Assembly (NCBI GenBank): GCA_035235625.1 | Contig: CP141141.1 | Location: 18,287,968-18,351,967 of the forward strand | Direction: 5' to 3' | DNA: 64,000 nucleotides | Source: Saururus chinensis | Taxonomy: Eukaryota; Streptophyta; Magnoliopsida; Piperales; Saururaceae | Part shown: piece after piece, positions 34,065 to 45,050 of the stretch | How the letters are laid out: the number at the start of each line of letters is the position of its first letter | Position numbering within the stretch: the first letter of the stretch is position 1 | Notes under the pieces: model-generated | The model's input: the letters and a program-made list of their open reading frames with translations, nothing else | Database searches by the model: none | What the model was told of the DNA's origin: nothing | Program-made: the position numbers and the translations under genes

Positions 34065-36440
34065 ATCTCCCCTTTTGGCTATTTCATGAGAAAACACTGC
34101 AAAATTAAAAATCAAATAAAAACTACAACTCTTGACATAGTGCATTTACTTTTAATTTATTCATATAACTTAACAACATTAAGACTTGAATAAGACAATT
34201 TGGAATTTATCTTGAAAAGCCTTGTAAAACTACTTATCCTGCAAACTTACAAACAAAATAATTTGCACAGTATTGTCCAAATAAGTACAAAAATAAATAC
34301 TTTGATTTTTATCAATTATTTCTCTCCTTTTTAATGCAAATAGATAAAACATAAATCAATAATCAACAAAAATTCAATTAATCACAATCAAGCCATAAAT
34401 AACACAATAAGACATGAAAATAAATAAATACTAAAATAAAATATGTACATCATATATTTAATAACATCATAAGTTTCAAAATACATCCATAAGGACATAG
34501 AACATAAAATGAACTGACACAAGTTTCAACATATGAATACATAATAAAGTGATAATAATATAAAAATCAATCATCTCTAGCATCATCATGATCAACTTCA
34601 TCAAGAAGTTGCCCTCACTATTTGGATGTGGGAATTTGGCTCTCAGCATCCTCTTGAGGTCAGTAAAACGTTGATGCATCTCATCACATAATGAAATAAA
34701 CTCTGCACATGTCACAAGTCAGCAGTCATAGAATCAGCAAGAAGAGAGATATCTAACTCTTTGCCTTTGGGTAGGCCTATCAGTCAACCTATCAACTCAC
34801 TGTCAGATGGGAATGGATATCTATTAAAGTGAAGATATTTAAGTGGTATCCAGTCACACTGAATTACCTTTGCAATCACTTGAGGCATGACTCAAACAGC
34901 TGTGCCTCCTGCAACTCCAACTAATGAAATATGAAACTCATTAGAAATGAAAAATGAAGTTTGGTTCATACCTTGGCAGCAAACAAGATCAAAATCAATG
35001 ATGAAATCTGGTGTAAAAATGTGCAAAATCCACCAAAGGAACCTTCGACCTCTATTTCGAATTCTTCTGTAGTGTTTGGAGGTAAATGAAGAGGTTTAAG
35101 GGCTTCGGACATCTTCTAAAATAGTGCTCTAGTGTGAAAAATACGATTAGCGATCAATTGTTCTTCATATCAATGGATCTTAAATTTCCAAAAAATGGAA
35201 AATTTCAAAATATTCCAAAAAATCCAATAAATTCTACAAAGTATTTGAAGACATTATTCATCAAAATAAGAATTTTTCTACCACCAAAATTGAAAGTAAA
35301 AATCAAACACTAAAACAAGCAATGTTGAGCTCTTTTTGACAAAATTTAAATTAATTCTCCTTTAATCTAAGTGCATCCACAAATTTCGTTCATTCGTACC
35401 TTGCCTTAGATTAATTAACTCCATTGGTATGTGATTTTTAATTTGTGTTTCTTCTTTTTGACACTTTTATCCTCTTTTATAAATTTTGTAGAAAAAAGCT
35501 AATGTTTTTACTCTTGTTTTTTTTAATTTTTTCAGACCCTAGTAAAGATCACTCTTATTTAAACTAAGACAAATTTATATAGACTCTAGTAAAGAAAAGG
35601 TTCTCGTATTTGAACTCACTTTAGCTGGAATGTATGGCATTTTTCCCCTTAGAAAAATAAATGCTCATAGAATATGCTCATGCCTTTTTCTTAGTCATCA
35701 TATTTTTCCTCAAATCATTTCTCTAGAGCTTGGCATTTCTGAATCCTCTCAACTTGCATCATAATTTTTTCATTCTTCTTTTTATTTTTTTTCTTGATAT
35801 CAAGTGAATGGGATCTTCACACTACCCTTAGCCAACCTAAATGGTAGCCTTTCCCCATCATCTTTACAAGGACAATTTCATTGACTAAAAACTATTGATA
35901 TATATAAAACTCACAATCATCGAATCACATTACATGGAATTTTCTTCTTTTGAATTCTAAATAGAAATCTAGCTTAAGATCCTCAAATTAGATCACTAAG
36001 ACTTGACTATAATCCAAATGTGTAAGTCAACTAATGTCTATTAGTTCTCTTCTGATCTTCATTCATAAAATTGATTTGACTCTAAACATGATGTGTGCCT
36101 ATTTTTGAAATTAGAGAATTTTAACATTAAGGAAAAGAAAATCAAATTGATCTTCACTCTTTTTAGTGTATCATTCTCTTCGTTAAGGTATATTGACCAT
36201 AAATCATGTTGCTTTTGAGTTTAAAAGAAAATTAATTATATTGAGTCTCAAGAGTTGAACCAGGCAAAACCAAAGCAAAATCTACAATGTTTTTTTTATC
36301 ATATTCTATTTTTTGTTTTTTTAGTTGAACACCTATGAATTAAAAAGACATGTAAACAAAGCAAAAATACAATAAAACAAAAAAAACATGTGTTGTCTAA
36401 AAGATCAAAAGATTTAAATCATGAACACAAAATCTCAATA
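34065..36440 (-). mobile_element. 3' internal region of the inverted copia-like copy
   Basis: Reading on the minus strand, a downstream-ORF remnant lies at about 34476-35110 (with EMHQRFTDLKRMLRAKFP), matching the plus copy near 30220-30290. The shared 3' block is at about 35790-35885. The polypurine tract is at 34065-34080. No pol motifs were seen. Confidence 0.55.
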
Positions 36441-37635
36441 TCTCTACTTAGAGCTGACCAGATCCTTAGCTTTGCGTAGCCAACCTATCATAAGGTAATC
36501 TAAGGTATTTTTATTTACTCTTCCTAATTGATCCTTCGATGGTTGAAGATCAATTTTCCTCACCCACGCTCTCTTCATCTTCTTATCATAGACTTGGTGG
36601 AGTAGCTTAGGGGTCAAATGGGTAGGGGGCTTCTTCTCCTTCATCTTTGACCTAAGTTTGAAAGAATGATTCTTTGGATACTATTTTCTAGTATGATAAT
36701 TTCTATGGCAACTTCACTTCCTTTCCACTTTACGTAGGTGGGTTGAGCACTATCTTAGGTAGTTTATTACACTCTTTGGCCTTCATGAAGATCGTAGGTG
36801 TTGCTAAGGAGGTAGACAAGTAATTCCTACTTTTCAATCCATCTAACATCTCTTTAGAGGACATAAGTTCTCTATTGAGAGCACTAGACTTCTTTCTTTC
36901 ATGTTCAAGGTCATTCACTTCTCACTAAAGTTTGATGTTCAACTCCATTAACCTATTTGACTCTTGAAAAGACAAGATCAACTCATCATATTTCTTTTTC
37001 AACTCTCACTCAAGGTATTTGGTTTTTCTAGACAAGATTAGAAGTTGTTGGAGGATCCCTTTGTACTCATTAGAATCATAGTAAAAATCTGAGTTCTCTT
37101 CAAGAGAAGTGGATTTATGAGACTCGTCACTAGAACTATCTTCCTTCACACTTGCATGGAAGGTAGTATAGTTACACAATTCTTCTTCCTCAAAAGTGCT
37201 CTCATTAGAGTAAGTCTCTTGAATCGCTTTTCTCATTTTCTTATTATCAAGCCCCCTCAACTTCTTAGGATTATCATCAAAAAAATAGTTAGCATAATGG
37301 TTAGAATAGTCAGTAGCAAAATGACCTAATTTTCACAATCAAAGCACTTCATGTTCTTCTTATCCTGTTTATTTTGCCTCTCATCACTTCTTTCCCTTTG
37401 TTTTTTCTTTGTCTCTCATCTCTTCTTTCCTCTTGTTTTTTCCCTTAATTTTGACCCTTATCCCAAACCTAAAGTTCTAACTTCTTTTGCATCTTCATTT
37501 TCTTCATATTTTCCTAAGGTGTTCAAAGCTTTAGTATTCTTAAAACATTTTTTAGATGTCTTAATGGAAGTATGTTTTTCTTTGGATTTTTCAAGCAATT
37601 CTTCTTATTTTTATAAGACTCCTCTTTTGTGCCCT
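36441..37635 (-). pseudogene. Fossil copia-type gag, C-terminal parts (inverted copy)
   Basis: Minus-strand readings give KKPPTHLTPKLLHQVYDKKM (36444-36644), NDLEHERKKSSALNRELMSS (36730-36918) and EEEELCNYTTFHASVKEDSS (37006-37260). Each matches, in the same order, the gag tail of the plus copy at 26.6-27.4 kb. The N-terminal gag core is missing; homology stops near 37635. It is broken in several places. Confidence 0.75.
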
Positions 37636-38478
37636 TATTATTAACCATTTATATACCCTATTTTTATTAATTTTAGGATGGATTTTATATTAATGTTGGC
37701 TTATTAGGGTTTAATCATGTTATATATGTTTTGATAAGCTTAATTCATGAAGAGGCTATCTTGGAGCATTAGGGATGAATTTTTATGCAAGTTTTTTCAA
37801 AGTTTCTCAAGTTGGAAGAGTCGGGATGATGGAATTGGTAGAAGACACAAGTGAAGCAAGAGACGACTGGTGGAGCTTTAAACAAGGCAAGAAAAGGATA
37901 GAACCTTTCAGGAGACTGATGATCAGTATGACGACGGAGAAGGGAAGCCAAGGTGAAGCAAAATATAGGAAGCCAACAAGTTTTTAAACAAAAAGAGGAG
38001 TATAGTGCAAGAGGTAGAACTAGAAGGGTCAAAGAAAGGAAATAGACTAATACTAGAGAATAATAAGAAAGCTCAATAAGAGAAGGAGCAACACCTAACA
38101 AGTTACTTCTGGCCAGCAGATTTTTGTAAAAGGAAAGAGACCAGAGGCCCTTATGTGAAGGCCAATTCATAGAGCTCCACATGCAATTTCCAGTAGCCAA
38201 GTCAATAAGGCTCAACAGTAGACCAAAAATAATGTTCAAACTAGAGAATATAAAGAGCTTCATGTGACTAATTGGGGAAGGTTTTCTACTTTTCATTTAT
38301 GATCAAGCTTACCAAAGGCTGGAATGAAGCAAGGTACAGCACTCCACGTCCAGAGTAGCCAATATCCAGAAAGAGCAAGCAAGAATGTCTAGAAAATAGA
38401 GCACAAATCAGAGAATTCAAAGAAAGTAGCTCCATTATTGTTCAAAATTGAGAGTTTAAAGAAGGAAAATGGTTGTTG
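37636..38478. other. Unassigned insertion-like stretch
   Basis: This stretch is unlike the copia-like family on either side. It begins TGTGCCCTTATTATTAACC near 37628 and carries words such as TTGGAGCATTAGGGATG that resemble LTRs of Athila-type elements. A purine-rich plus strand (37800-38060) is followed by mixed sequence up to the LTR at 38479. A minus-strand frame of 175 residues (37769-38296) is hydrophobic and motif-free, so I do not call it a gene. Confidence 0.35.
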
Positions 38479-39680
38479 TGTAAGAACATATGTGGTCATA
38501 TGTGTTGTATTGGATTATTTTGGTGAACAAAATAATGTCAAATTGATGTGTAATTTGAGTCATAGAATAGAATATTTACTGCTCAATCACATGGTGAAGA
38601 TGAAGCATACTAGAAGACACAAAGTATTTTTGTATGTAAAAACATGCATACACATCATATTCACAAACTTAGTATAAAGGATTTATCATATTAGGGTGTG
38701 AGAAATGAATGAGCAAAGAATGAGTGAAAATTGCATAAGTATGTAAAATTTTCATCTAAGATTAATCGGGACTAAAAAAGGATTAATCAAAATAATTTTA
38801 AATTTTAGTATTGTAGCAGTACTATAGCAACAATGTAGCAGTATTGTAGCAACATTGCAACAATACTATAGCAAGATATTGTATCGGTTCTTTGTAAAAC
38901 GAAGTCGAGAGTTGGCCGATCAATTGGTTACTATAGCAGTGGATTGCTAGAGCCACTAGGTTCCCAAACTGACTTAGTTAGCAATAAAAGGTGCATTTTG
39001 GACATGGTAAAAAAGGGGGAAGCCATTGTTAACATAGAGATAGATTGGTGAGTCTACTCTATTGGGTATTGAGAGTTTAGAGGTTTCCATTCGATACATG
39101 CTTTGAAGATTGATTCAATTAACCAAAAGTGAGAAGAAATTCACAACACAACACATACAAGAGCTTGAGGAGTTGCAACAAAGTTCTTCATCAAGGAGTG
39201 ATTGAAGAAACCCAAAGGGAGATCAACAATCGAAGGTGTTTTTGATTGAGTTGCTAGAAGGAGACGAAGACGGGTCACGAAGAGGGACAACTTTAAAGAT
39301 TCAACGGTGGGAGAAACTCAAAGACCAACAACAAAGATGACTGAACAAAGAAAAGACATTTTCATTTGACTCGATTCAAGAGGTTGATTGGTTGTTCTTG
39401 GGTCATGCAAGTTCTTATTACTGCATTGACTTGTCCTTGTGAGGCTACCATGGTTTTTTACCCAAGTTGGGTTTTTCCATATTAAATCCATGCATGATCT
39501 TGCATAATCTATAGTTTAATAGCTTGATCATGGTTGCACATAGTCATTAAATTTTATTGTTTCTGCTATACAAATTTTTTGTGCATAGAGGCTAGAACTC
39601 CTAATTTTTACTTATCAAAGTACTAGTTTTATGAGTAATTTAGTCATTCACAAAGTCGATTAAATGGATATTAAACTCAC
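38479..39680 (+). mobile_element. LTR, copia-like subfamily 2 (copy 1)
   Basis: It starts TGTAAGAACATATGTGG and ends ATATTAAACTCAC. Its U3 carries an array of AGCAGTATTGTAGCAAC-type words (38812-38885) where the other subfamily has ATCGATTGATC words. It carries the TTTTTTACCCAAGTTGGG element (39453-39470). Confidence 0.8.
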
Positions 39681-41250
39681 AAGTGGTAACTAAGGATTTT
39701 AATTTAAACTTTTCTTTTAATTTATGCTATCTATCAATTTTTTCATACATATATCAAATTGGTTGTGTTAGTGTTGATAAATTCCTCTTAGACTTGCGCA
39801 ATTTTCCAAAAGGTGTTTTTTTGGTGATTTGGTGTGTTTGTTTGAAATTTTTTTCTTGTGCCTATTTGGTTTATCATGTCTAATTCTTGTTCTTCTATTG
39901 ATGATGAGAATTATGATGTTGAAAGTTACTTTAGACAAACCATTAAATTAAGTAAAAAATATAAGAAGTTAGAGAAGATTGTCAAACTAAATAAGGAGAC
40001 AATTGAATATATTTCTATTGACAAATTTCAATTTGTTGAAGATAAGGAATCACTAGAGATTGAGATGAAAACTTTGAGAAGTGAACTTGATAAATAGAGA
40101 AAGAAATCTAAATCTTTAGAAGATAAACTTGTGTCTACAAATGAAGAAGGTGATGTCTTCAAATCCGAGAAAAGTAAATTTCTATACAAGAAAAAACTTC
40201 TTAGAGAATGAAGTTCATCAAAGAGTAGAGACAAATAAGGATCATTAGAAGACGAATGAAGATCTAGGGAGTGATTGAAAATTTCTCAAGAAAAATTGAA
40301 GTCATTCACTTTTTGGACAAGATATTGTACATGGGAAAGGATTGTAGTGATAAAAGATGACTATGATTTAATGAGACTAATTCCATAAATTCTAGTAGAT
40401 TTACAAAATTGGTCAAGGCTAAAGAACCCATGCACCTTGGGAAAGAAGATCATCTGATAAAACCAAAAAAAATTCCTAGGAATCTAAGTCCAAAGTCTAA
40501 ATATAGGAAGAGACATCAAAAGAGAGAAAATTATAAGTTTTCATTAATTAGACAAATTCAAGCTATGAAGTACAACCTAAAATACCTTAGTAAACAAGTC
40601 ATGAACAAATCCAAAACTAAGGTAAATTGGGTGTCTTCTAACTTGAATAAATTGCCTAAGAAGTCAACAAGAACTCACATAAATTCTCAAGATAAGGAAA
40701 CAAGAAGCAAGAAAATTTAGGTCAAGAAGCATTCTCCACACACTTCAACACCTAAGAAGATTACTCAAGACAATAGAAATAAAGCCTCGCAAATTGGATT
40801 ATAAATGATGACTCAAAAAACCTTAGTTCCCAAGTTGATTTAGGAAGAAAGTCCACTTTAGGTTGCTTTAGAATTAGATGGCAAGGCAAGGCTAAGGAAG
40901 CTCAAATCTCTAGGTAAAAAGATTATTTTTGTCCATGATTTAATTCTTTCAATCTTTTGGACAACGCATGTTTTAGTGTATCTCATTTTGTTTTGTTTTT
41001 ATGTCTTTTTGTTAATAGGTTTTGAATGAAAAAAAACAAAAAAAATAGAAAATTTCAAAAATAATTAGGGATGCCTTTACTTTAAGTGTGAGCTTTTTTG
41101 TAGTTTTTGAATTGTATTCAACACTTGAAGTAAAGTTCATTAATTTACTCTTAAGCTAAAAAACACCATGTTGTGTGTGGTTAATGTACCTTAACTAAAA
41201 AAGGGATGCACCAATGGGAGTAAAGATAAATTCGATTTTCTTTTGATTGA
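39681..41250 (+). pseudogene. Fossil coiled-coil gag-related region, subfamily 2
   Basis: The reading at 39858-40097 gives FRQTIKLSKKYKKLEKIVKL and ESLEIEMKTLRSELDK, a long coiled coil. At 40409-40720 a very basic region has RQIQAMKYNLKYLSKQVM. These resemble the coiled-coil and basic segments that follow the zinc knuckle in copia elements with long gag, but here they come first after the LTR. It is broken in several places. The same segment recurs at 45.2-46.2 kb. Confidence 0.6.
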
Positions 41251-42520
41251 TGTTGAAATTCTTTGATTTTTAAATATTGGTTGGAATCTTCCATGACCAA
41301 GAACAAAGATGGAAATTTATTTTTAAAAGATGAGAGTGAATGGGATGAAAATGAAAAAAAAAACTTGCAAATAAAAATAATAAGGCCTTTAGTGCATTGT
41401 TCAATGCCGAAGAAAAGTCACAACGTAGGTATAATGAGGGAACTGAGGTTGAAGTGTCTAGGTTACAGATGTTTACCCTTAAATTTGAAAATATGATAAT
41501 GAGTGCGGATGAAATTATTTCTGAATATTATGCTAAGATGTCAAACATAGTTAACACTTGTATTCTATTAGGGGAGAATTACCTAGTTGTGAGAAAATTG
41601 TTAAGGTCCTTGTCTTCCAAATTTAAAGTTAAGGTGGAAACAATTAATGAATCTAAAAAGATAGACATCTTAGATATTGAGGATCTAGTTGTGAACTTGA
41701 GAAATTTTTGAGATGCAAGAAGGATCTTATGAAAATAAGAAAGAAAATTTTGAAAACTCCAAGTGAAAACAAACTGGCCTTAAAGCATCTAAGAGAACTT
41801 CCAAAACGAGTAAAGCTTTGAACCTTTGGAGAATTTGAAGAATTTGAGGATGATGAAGAATTAATTCTCTTGCTAGCTAAAAACTTTAAAAAATTTATGA
41901 AATTTCATAAATTTAAGTTAGAGAATAAGGGTCAAAATTCAAGGAAGAGACAAGCGGATAGGAAATATGTGAGGCAAAACAAACAAGACAAAAAGAATAT
42001 GAAATGCTTTGAAAGTGGTAAGTTAGGTCATTTTGCTACTAATTTTCCTAACAATAATTCTGATAATTTTTTTGATATAAGCTTAAGAAATCGATGGGGT
42101 TTGATAATAAGAGAAAAGACAAGGTGCTTCAAGCAACTCACTCTAATGAGAGTTCTTCTGATGAAGATGAGATGTGCAACTATATTGCCTTCTATGCAAG
42201 TGTGAAGGAAGATAGTTTTGAGAAGATTCTCATGAGTCTACTTTTCTTTAAGAGAACTCAAAGTCTGACTTTGATTCTAATGAGTACAAAGGATTCCTCC
42301 AACAATTCTTAGTTTTGACAAGGAAAACCAAAAGCCTTGAGAGATAATTGAAAATGAAAGATGATGAATTAGTCTTGTCTCCTCAAGAGTCAAATCGGTT
42401 AGTGGAGTTGAACATCAATCTTAATAGAGAAGTGAGAAAGAGAAGTATAGTGCTCTCAATAGAGAACTTATGTCCTCTAAAAAGAAATTAGATGCATTTA
42501 AGAGTGGGAAGAAGAAATTG
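41251..42520 (+). pseudogene. Fossil copia-type gag (UBN2 family), subfamily 2
   Basis: The reading at 41397-41711 contains FENMIMSADEIISEYYAKMS and LVVRKLLRSLSSKFKVKVET, the UBN2-type gag core. A zinc-knuckle-like segment and acidic gag tail follow (42094-42312, with ESSSDEDEMCNYIAFYASVK). It runs into the LTR at 42521 without any protease, integrase or reverse transcriptase motif. It is broken in several places. Confidence 0.75.
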
Positions 42521-43473
42521 TAAGAATATATGTGTCCATATGTATAGTATTGGCTTATTTCGATGAACAAAATAATGTTAAATTGATCTGTAATTGAAGT
42601 CATAGATGGAATGTTTGCTGCTCTAGATCACATAGTAAAGATGAAGTAGATCTAAGAATTAGAAGTGTTTTCATATTTAAAAACACACGCAAACACATCA
42701 CATTTACACACTTAGTATAAAGGGATTATCATATTAGAGTGTCAGAAAAGAATGAGTAGAAAATGAGTAAAAATTACATAAGTACATAAAAATTTTATCC
42801 AAGATTAATTAGGATTCAAAAAGGGATTAACCAAAAAGTTTTTTGAATTTTGGTTTTCTAGAAGTACTACAGCAACATTATAGTATTACTATAGCTAGTT
42901 ATTGTAGCAGGTTACTGTAGCAATTTTCACAAAATTTTACAAAACAAAGCCGATAGCTGGTTGATTGGTTATTGTAGTGATTGAAAGCTACAGCCTGTAG
43001 TTTCCAAAATTAAGCAATTCCGAGTTGGATTTTATTCCTATTCAAGGTCTAACACTTAAACTGACTTAGTTAGCTATAAATAGGGTACTTTGGATGTGGG
43101 AAAGGAGAAGGGAAGTCATTGTTAGCATAGTGAGATATTGGTAAGTGTACTTTAATGAGTTTTGAGAGTATAGAGCTTTCCCTTGGCTACATATTTTGAA
43201 GAGTAATTCAATTAGCTAAAGTGAAGAGAAATTCACAACACAACACACACAAAGCTTGAGGAGTTGCAATAAATCTTAACAGGAGTTGAAGAGGATCAAT
43301 GCTAAAGTCAATAGAAGAAGATGAGCTTGTTGGAGGCTAGAAAAAGACAATGACAAAGCAAGTAGAAGAAAATTTTCAAGTGCTTCGGAGAGAAGACTTA
43401 AAGACTAGCAATGAAAAGAATTTGTTAGAGATCTAAGCAAGAAAGAGTTTTTGAGTTAGAGTAAAAAACAAAG
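42521..43473 (+). mobile_element. LTR, copia-like subfamily 2, left part (copy 2)
   Basis: It starts TGTAAGAATATATGTG. It has a TATA box, TATAAATAG, at 43075-43083 and CTATAGC/CTGTAGCA words in U3 (42862-42925). A solo LTR interrupts it at 43474; it resumes at 44721. Confidence 0.8.
43469..43473 (+). repeat. Target-site duplication CAAAG (left)
   Basis: CAAAG precedes the inserted LTR and recurs at 44716-44720. Confidence 0.85.
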
Positions 43474-44715
43474 TGATGCACTGAAATAATGTTTAATTAC
43501 ATGTTCTCACATTTTGAATTTTAATTTTATTTTGTGTTAATTCATTACTTATTTAGGCTATTTATGTTTTGAATAAGTTAGGTGGACCTTAATTAAGTTT
43601 ACATGTCTAAACAGTCTTCAACAGGATCTAACAGAAAGAGGAAGTGAAGCCCAACTACCCAAAGCTATTTAAAAGTCATGAATGGGCTCCTAATGGTCTA
43701 AACATGCATGGAATGATTAAACACAACCTTGTGGACCCATTGGATTTGAGATTTGCATCAAGAGAACTAAATGTGGAAAGAAATTGATGCGGACATATTG
43801 ACACAACCTTAGTATTTTGACAATATTTTTTTATGTATAATTCGGACTAATAGGATTCTGGTGGCATTGGAAAGAACATTGTTGTGGATACAATTGTTAT
43901 TTCAGGAAGATATTCCAAATTTCGAAGATTTATAGGTTGAATCCGACATGAAAACGGATAGCTAGTAAACTAACCCGAGGCCAGTACATAAAGAATATTT
44001 TTATTGGTTGTGATTGATACACATAAGGAAAGACAATGATAGAGGTATCATCCCCTCTTCTTTGGATCTCTCTTCTCTTATTTTTCTTCTCTTCTTTTGT
44101 ATTTTTATTTTTAGTTTTATTGTAATGGCTTTCTAAGCTCTCAAGCAAGGGCTAGAGGTGATTTGTAACAATCTAATGGAGTTCTATTCAAGTTTCATCA
44201 ATGGTTTAAAGTGAGTATTGGTTATTTGAAGTTATGATCATTTAATATTGTTCTTCTTCTTATTTCTTTATGATTTGGATATATAAGATGCTTGAATGCT
44301 CTCTTTCTTGATCTTTTGTGATTTGGATACATAGAACTCTTTAAGAAATAATAATTTTTTCCTTCATCTATCCAAAGCATTTTCTATGTTTATTTTTACT
44401 TTTAATGTCCATATCTTCCAGTTAGATAGAATTTTCATTTAATTCTAACTGAGATAACATGACACATGAAGAACATCATTAGATGTTACAATGATCCTTA
44501 ATGCCTTAGTGTTTTCTCATATTGATTTCTTGACTCTTTATTGCATCAATACTCTTCCACTCTTTCTTTCTTAAATTTTTTTTCATTTATTTTTTCGTAA
44601 CTATTTTCTTTATTGCACAAGGCTTTCCCTGTGGATTGACCTTGGTTACTACAATTGGCAAGTAAAACAAATCTGAATTTGACTTCTTCATAGTCTTCAT
44701 TCAGACGTAACAACA
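43474..44715 (+). mobile_element. Solo LTR, gypsy OTA-like
   Basis: This 1.24-kb insertion starts TGATGCACTG and ends CGTAACAACA (TG...CA) between CAAAG duplications. The 3' part, with GGCTTTCCCTGTGGATTGACC (about 44622; quoted in part) followed by a TACTACAATTGG segment, resembles the ends of Athila-type LTRs. No second LTR or internal region is present. It is a fossil left by LTR-LTR recombination. Confidence 0.8.
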
Positions 44716-44720
44716 CAAAG
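44716..44720 (+). repeat. Target-site duplication CAAAG (right)
   Basis: It matches 43469-43473. The copia-like LTR continues with GTTGGTAC. Confidence 0.85.
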
Positions 44721-45050
44721 GTTGGTACTTTTCTTGTGTCGATTTAATGTCATGCTTAATAGTGTTGTCTTCCTTACTAGTGCATTGATTTAGTCACTGA
44801 GCAATTGTCATAGTTTTTTACCCTAGTTGCAGTTTTCCACATTAAATGTTTGTGTGATTTTATATGCATTATGGTTTGATTGCTTCATAGCTAGATCATA
44901 TATGTGCATACTCATTTGGTTTTTATTGTTTCTACTACAGAAAATAATTGTGCATGGTAGCTAAAACTCTTAATTCTTACTTGTCGAAGTACTAGTTTTA
45001 GCGTAAATCTAATTATCTACTTCGTCAACTAGACGAATATTAAACTCTCA
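44721..45050 (+). mobile_element. LTR, copia-like subfamily 2, right part (copy 2)
   Basis: It carries the TTTTTTACCCTAGTTG element (44813-44828) and ends AATATTAAACTCTCA. It continues into AGTGGTAGCC, as at 39681. Confidence 0.75.

Noticed and set aside
37769-38296. 175-residue minus-strand frame, the longest in the window
   Set aside because: It lies opposite a purine-rich strand, which removes stops. The hydrophobic translation shows no motif or start context.
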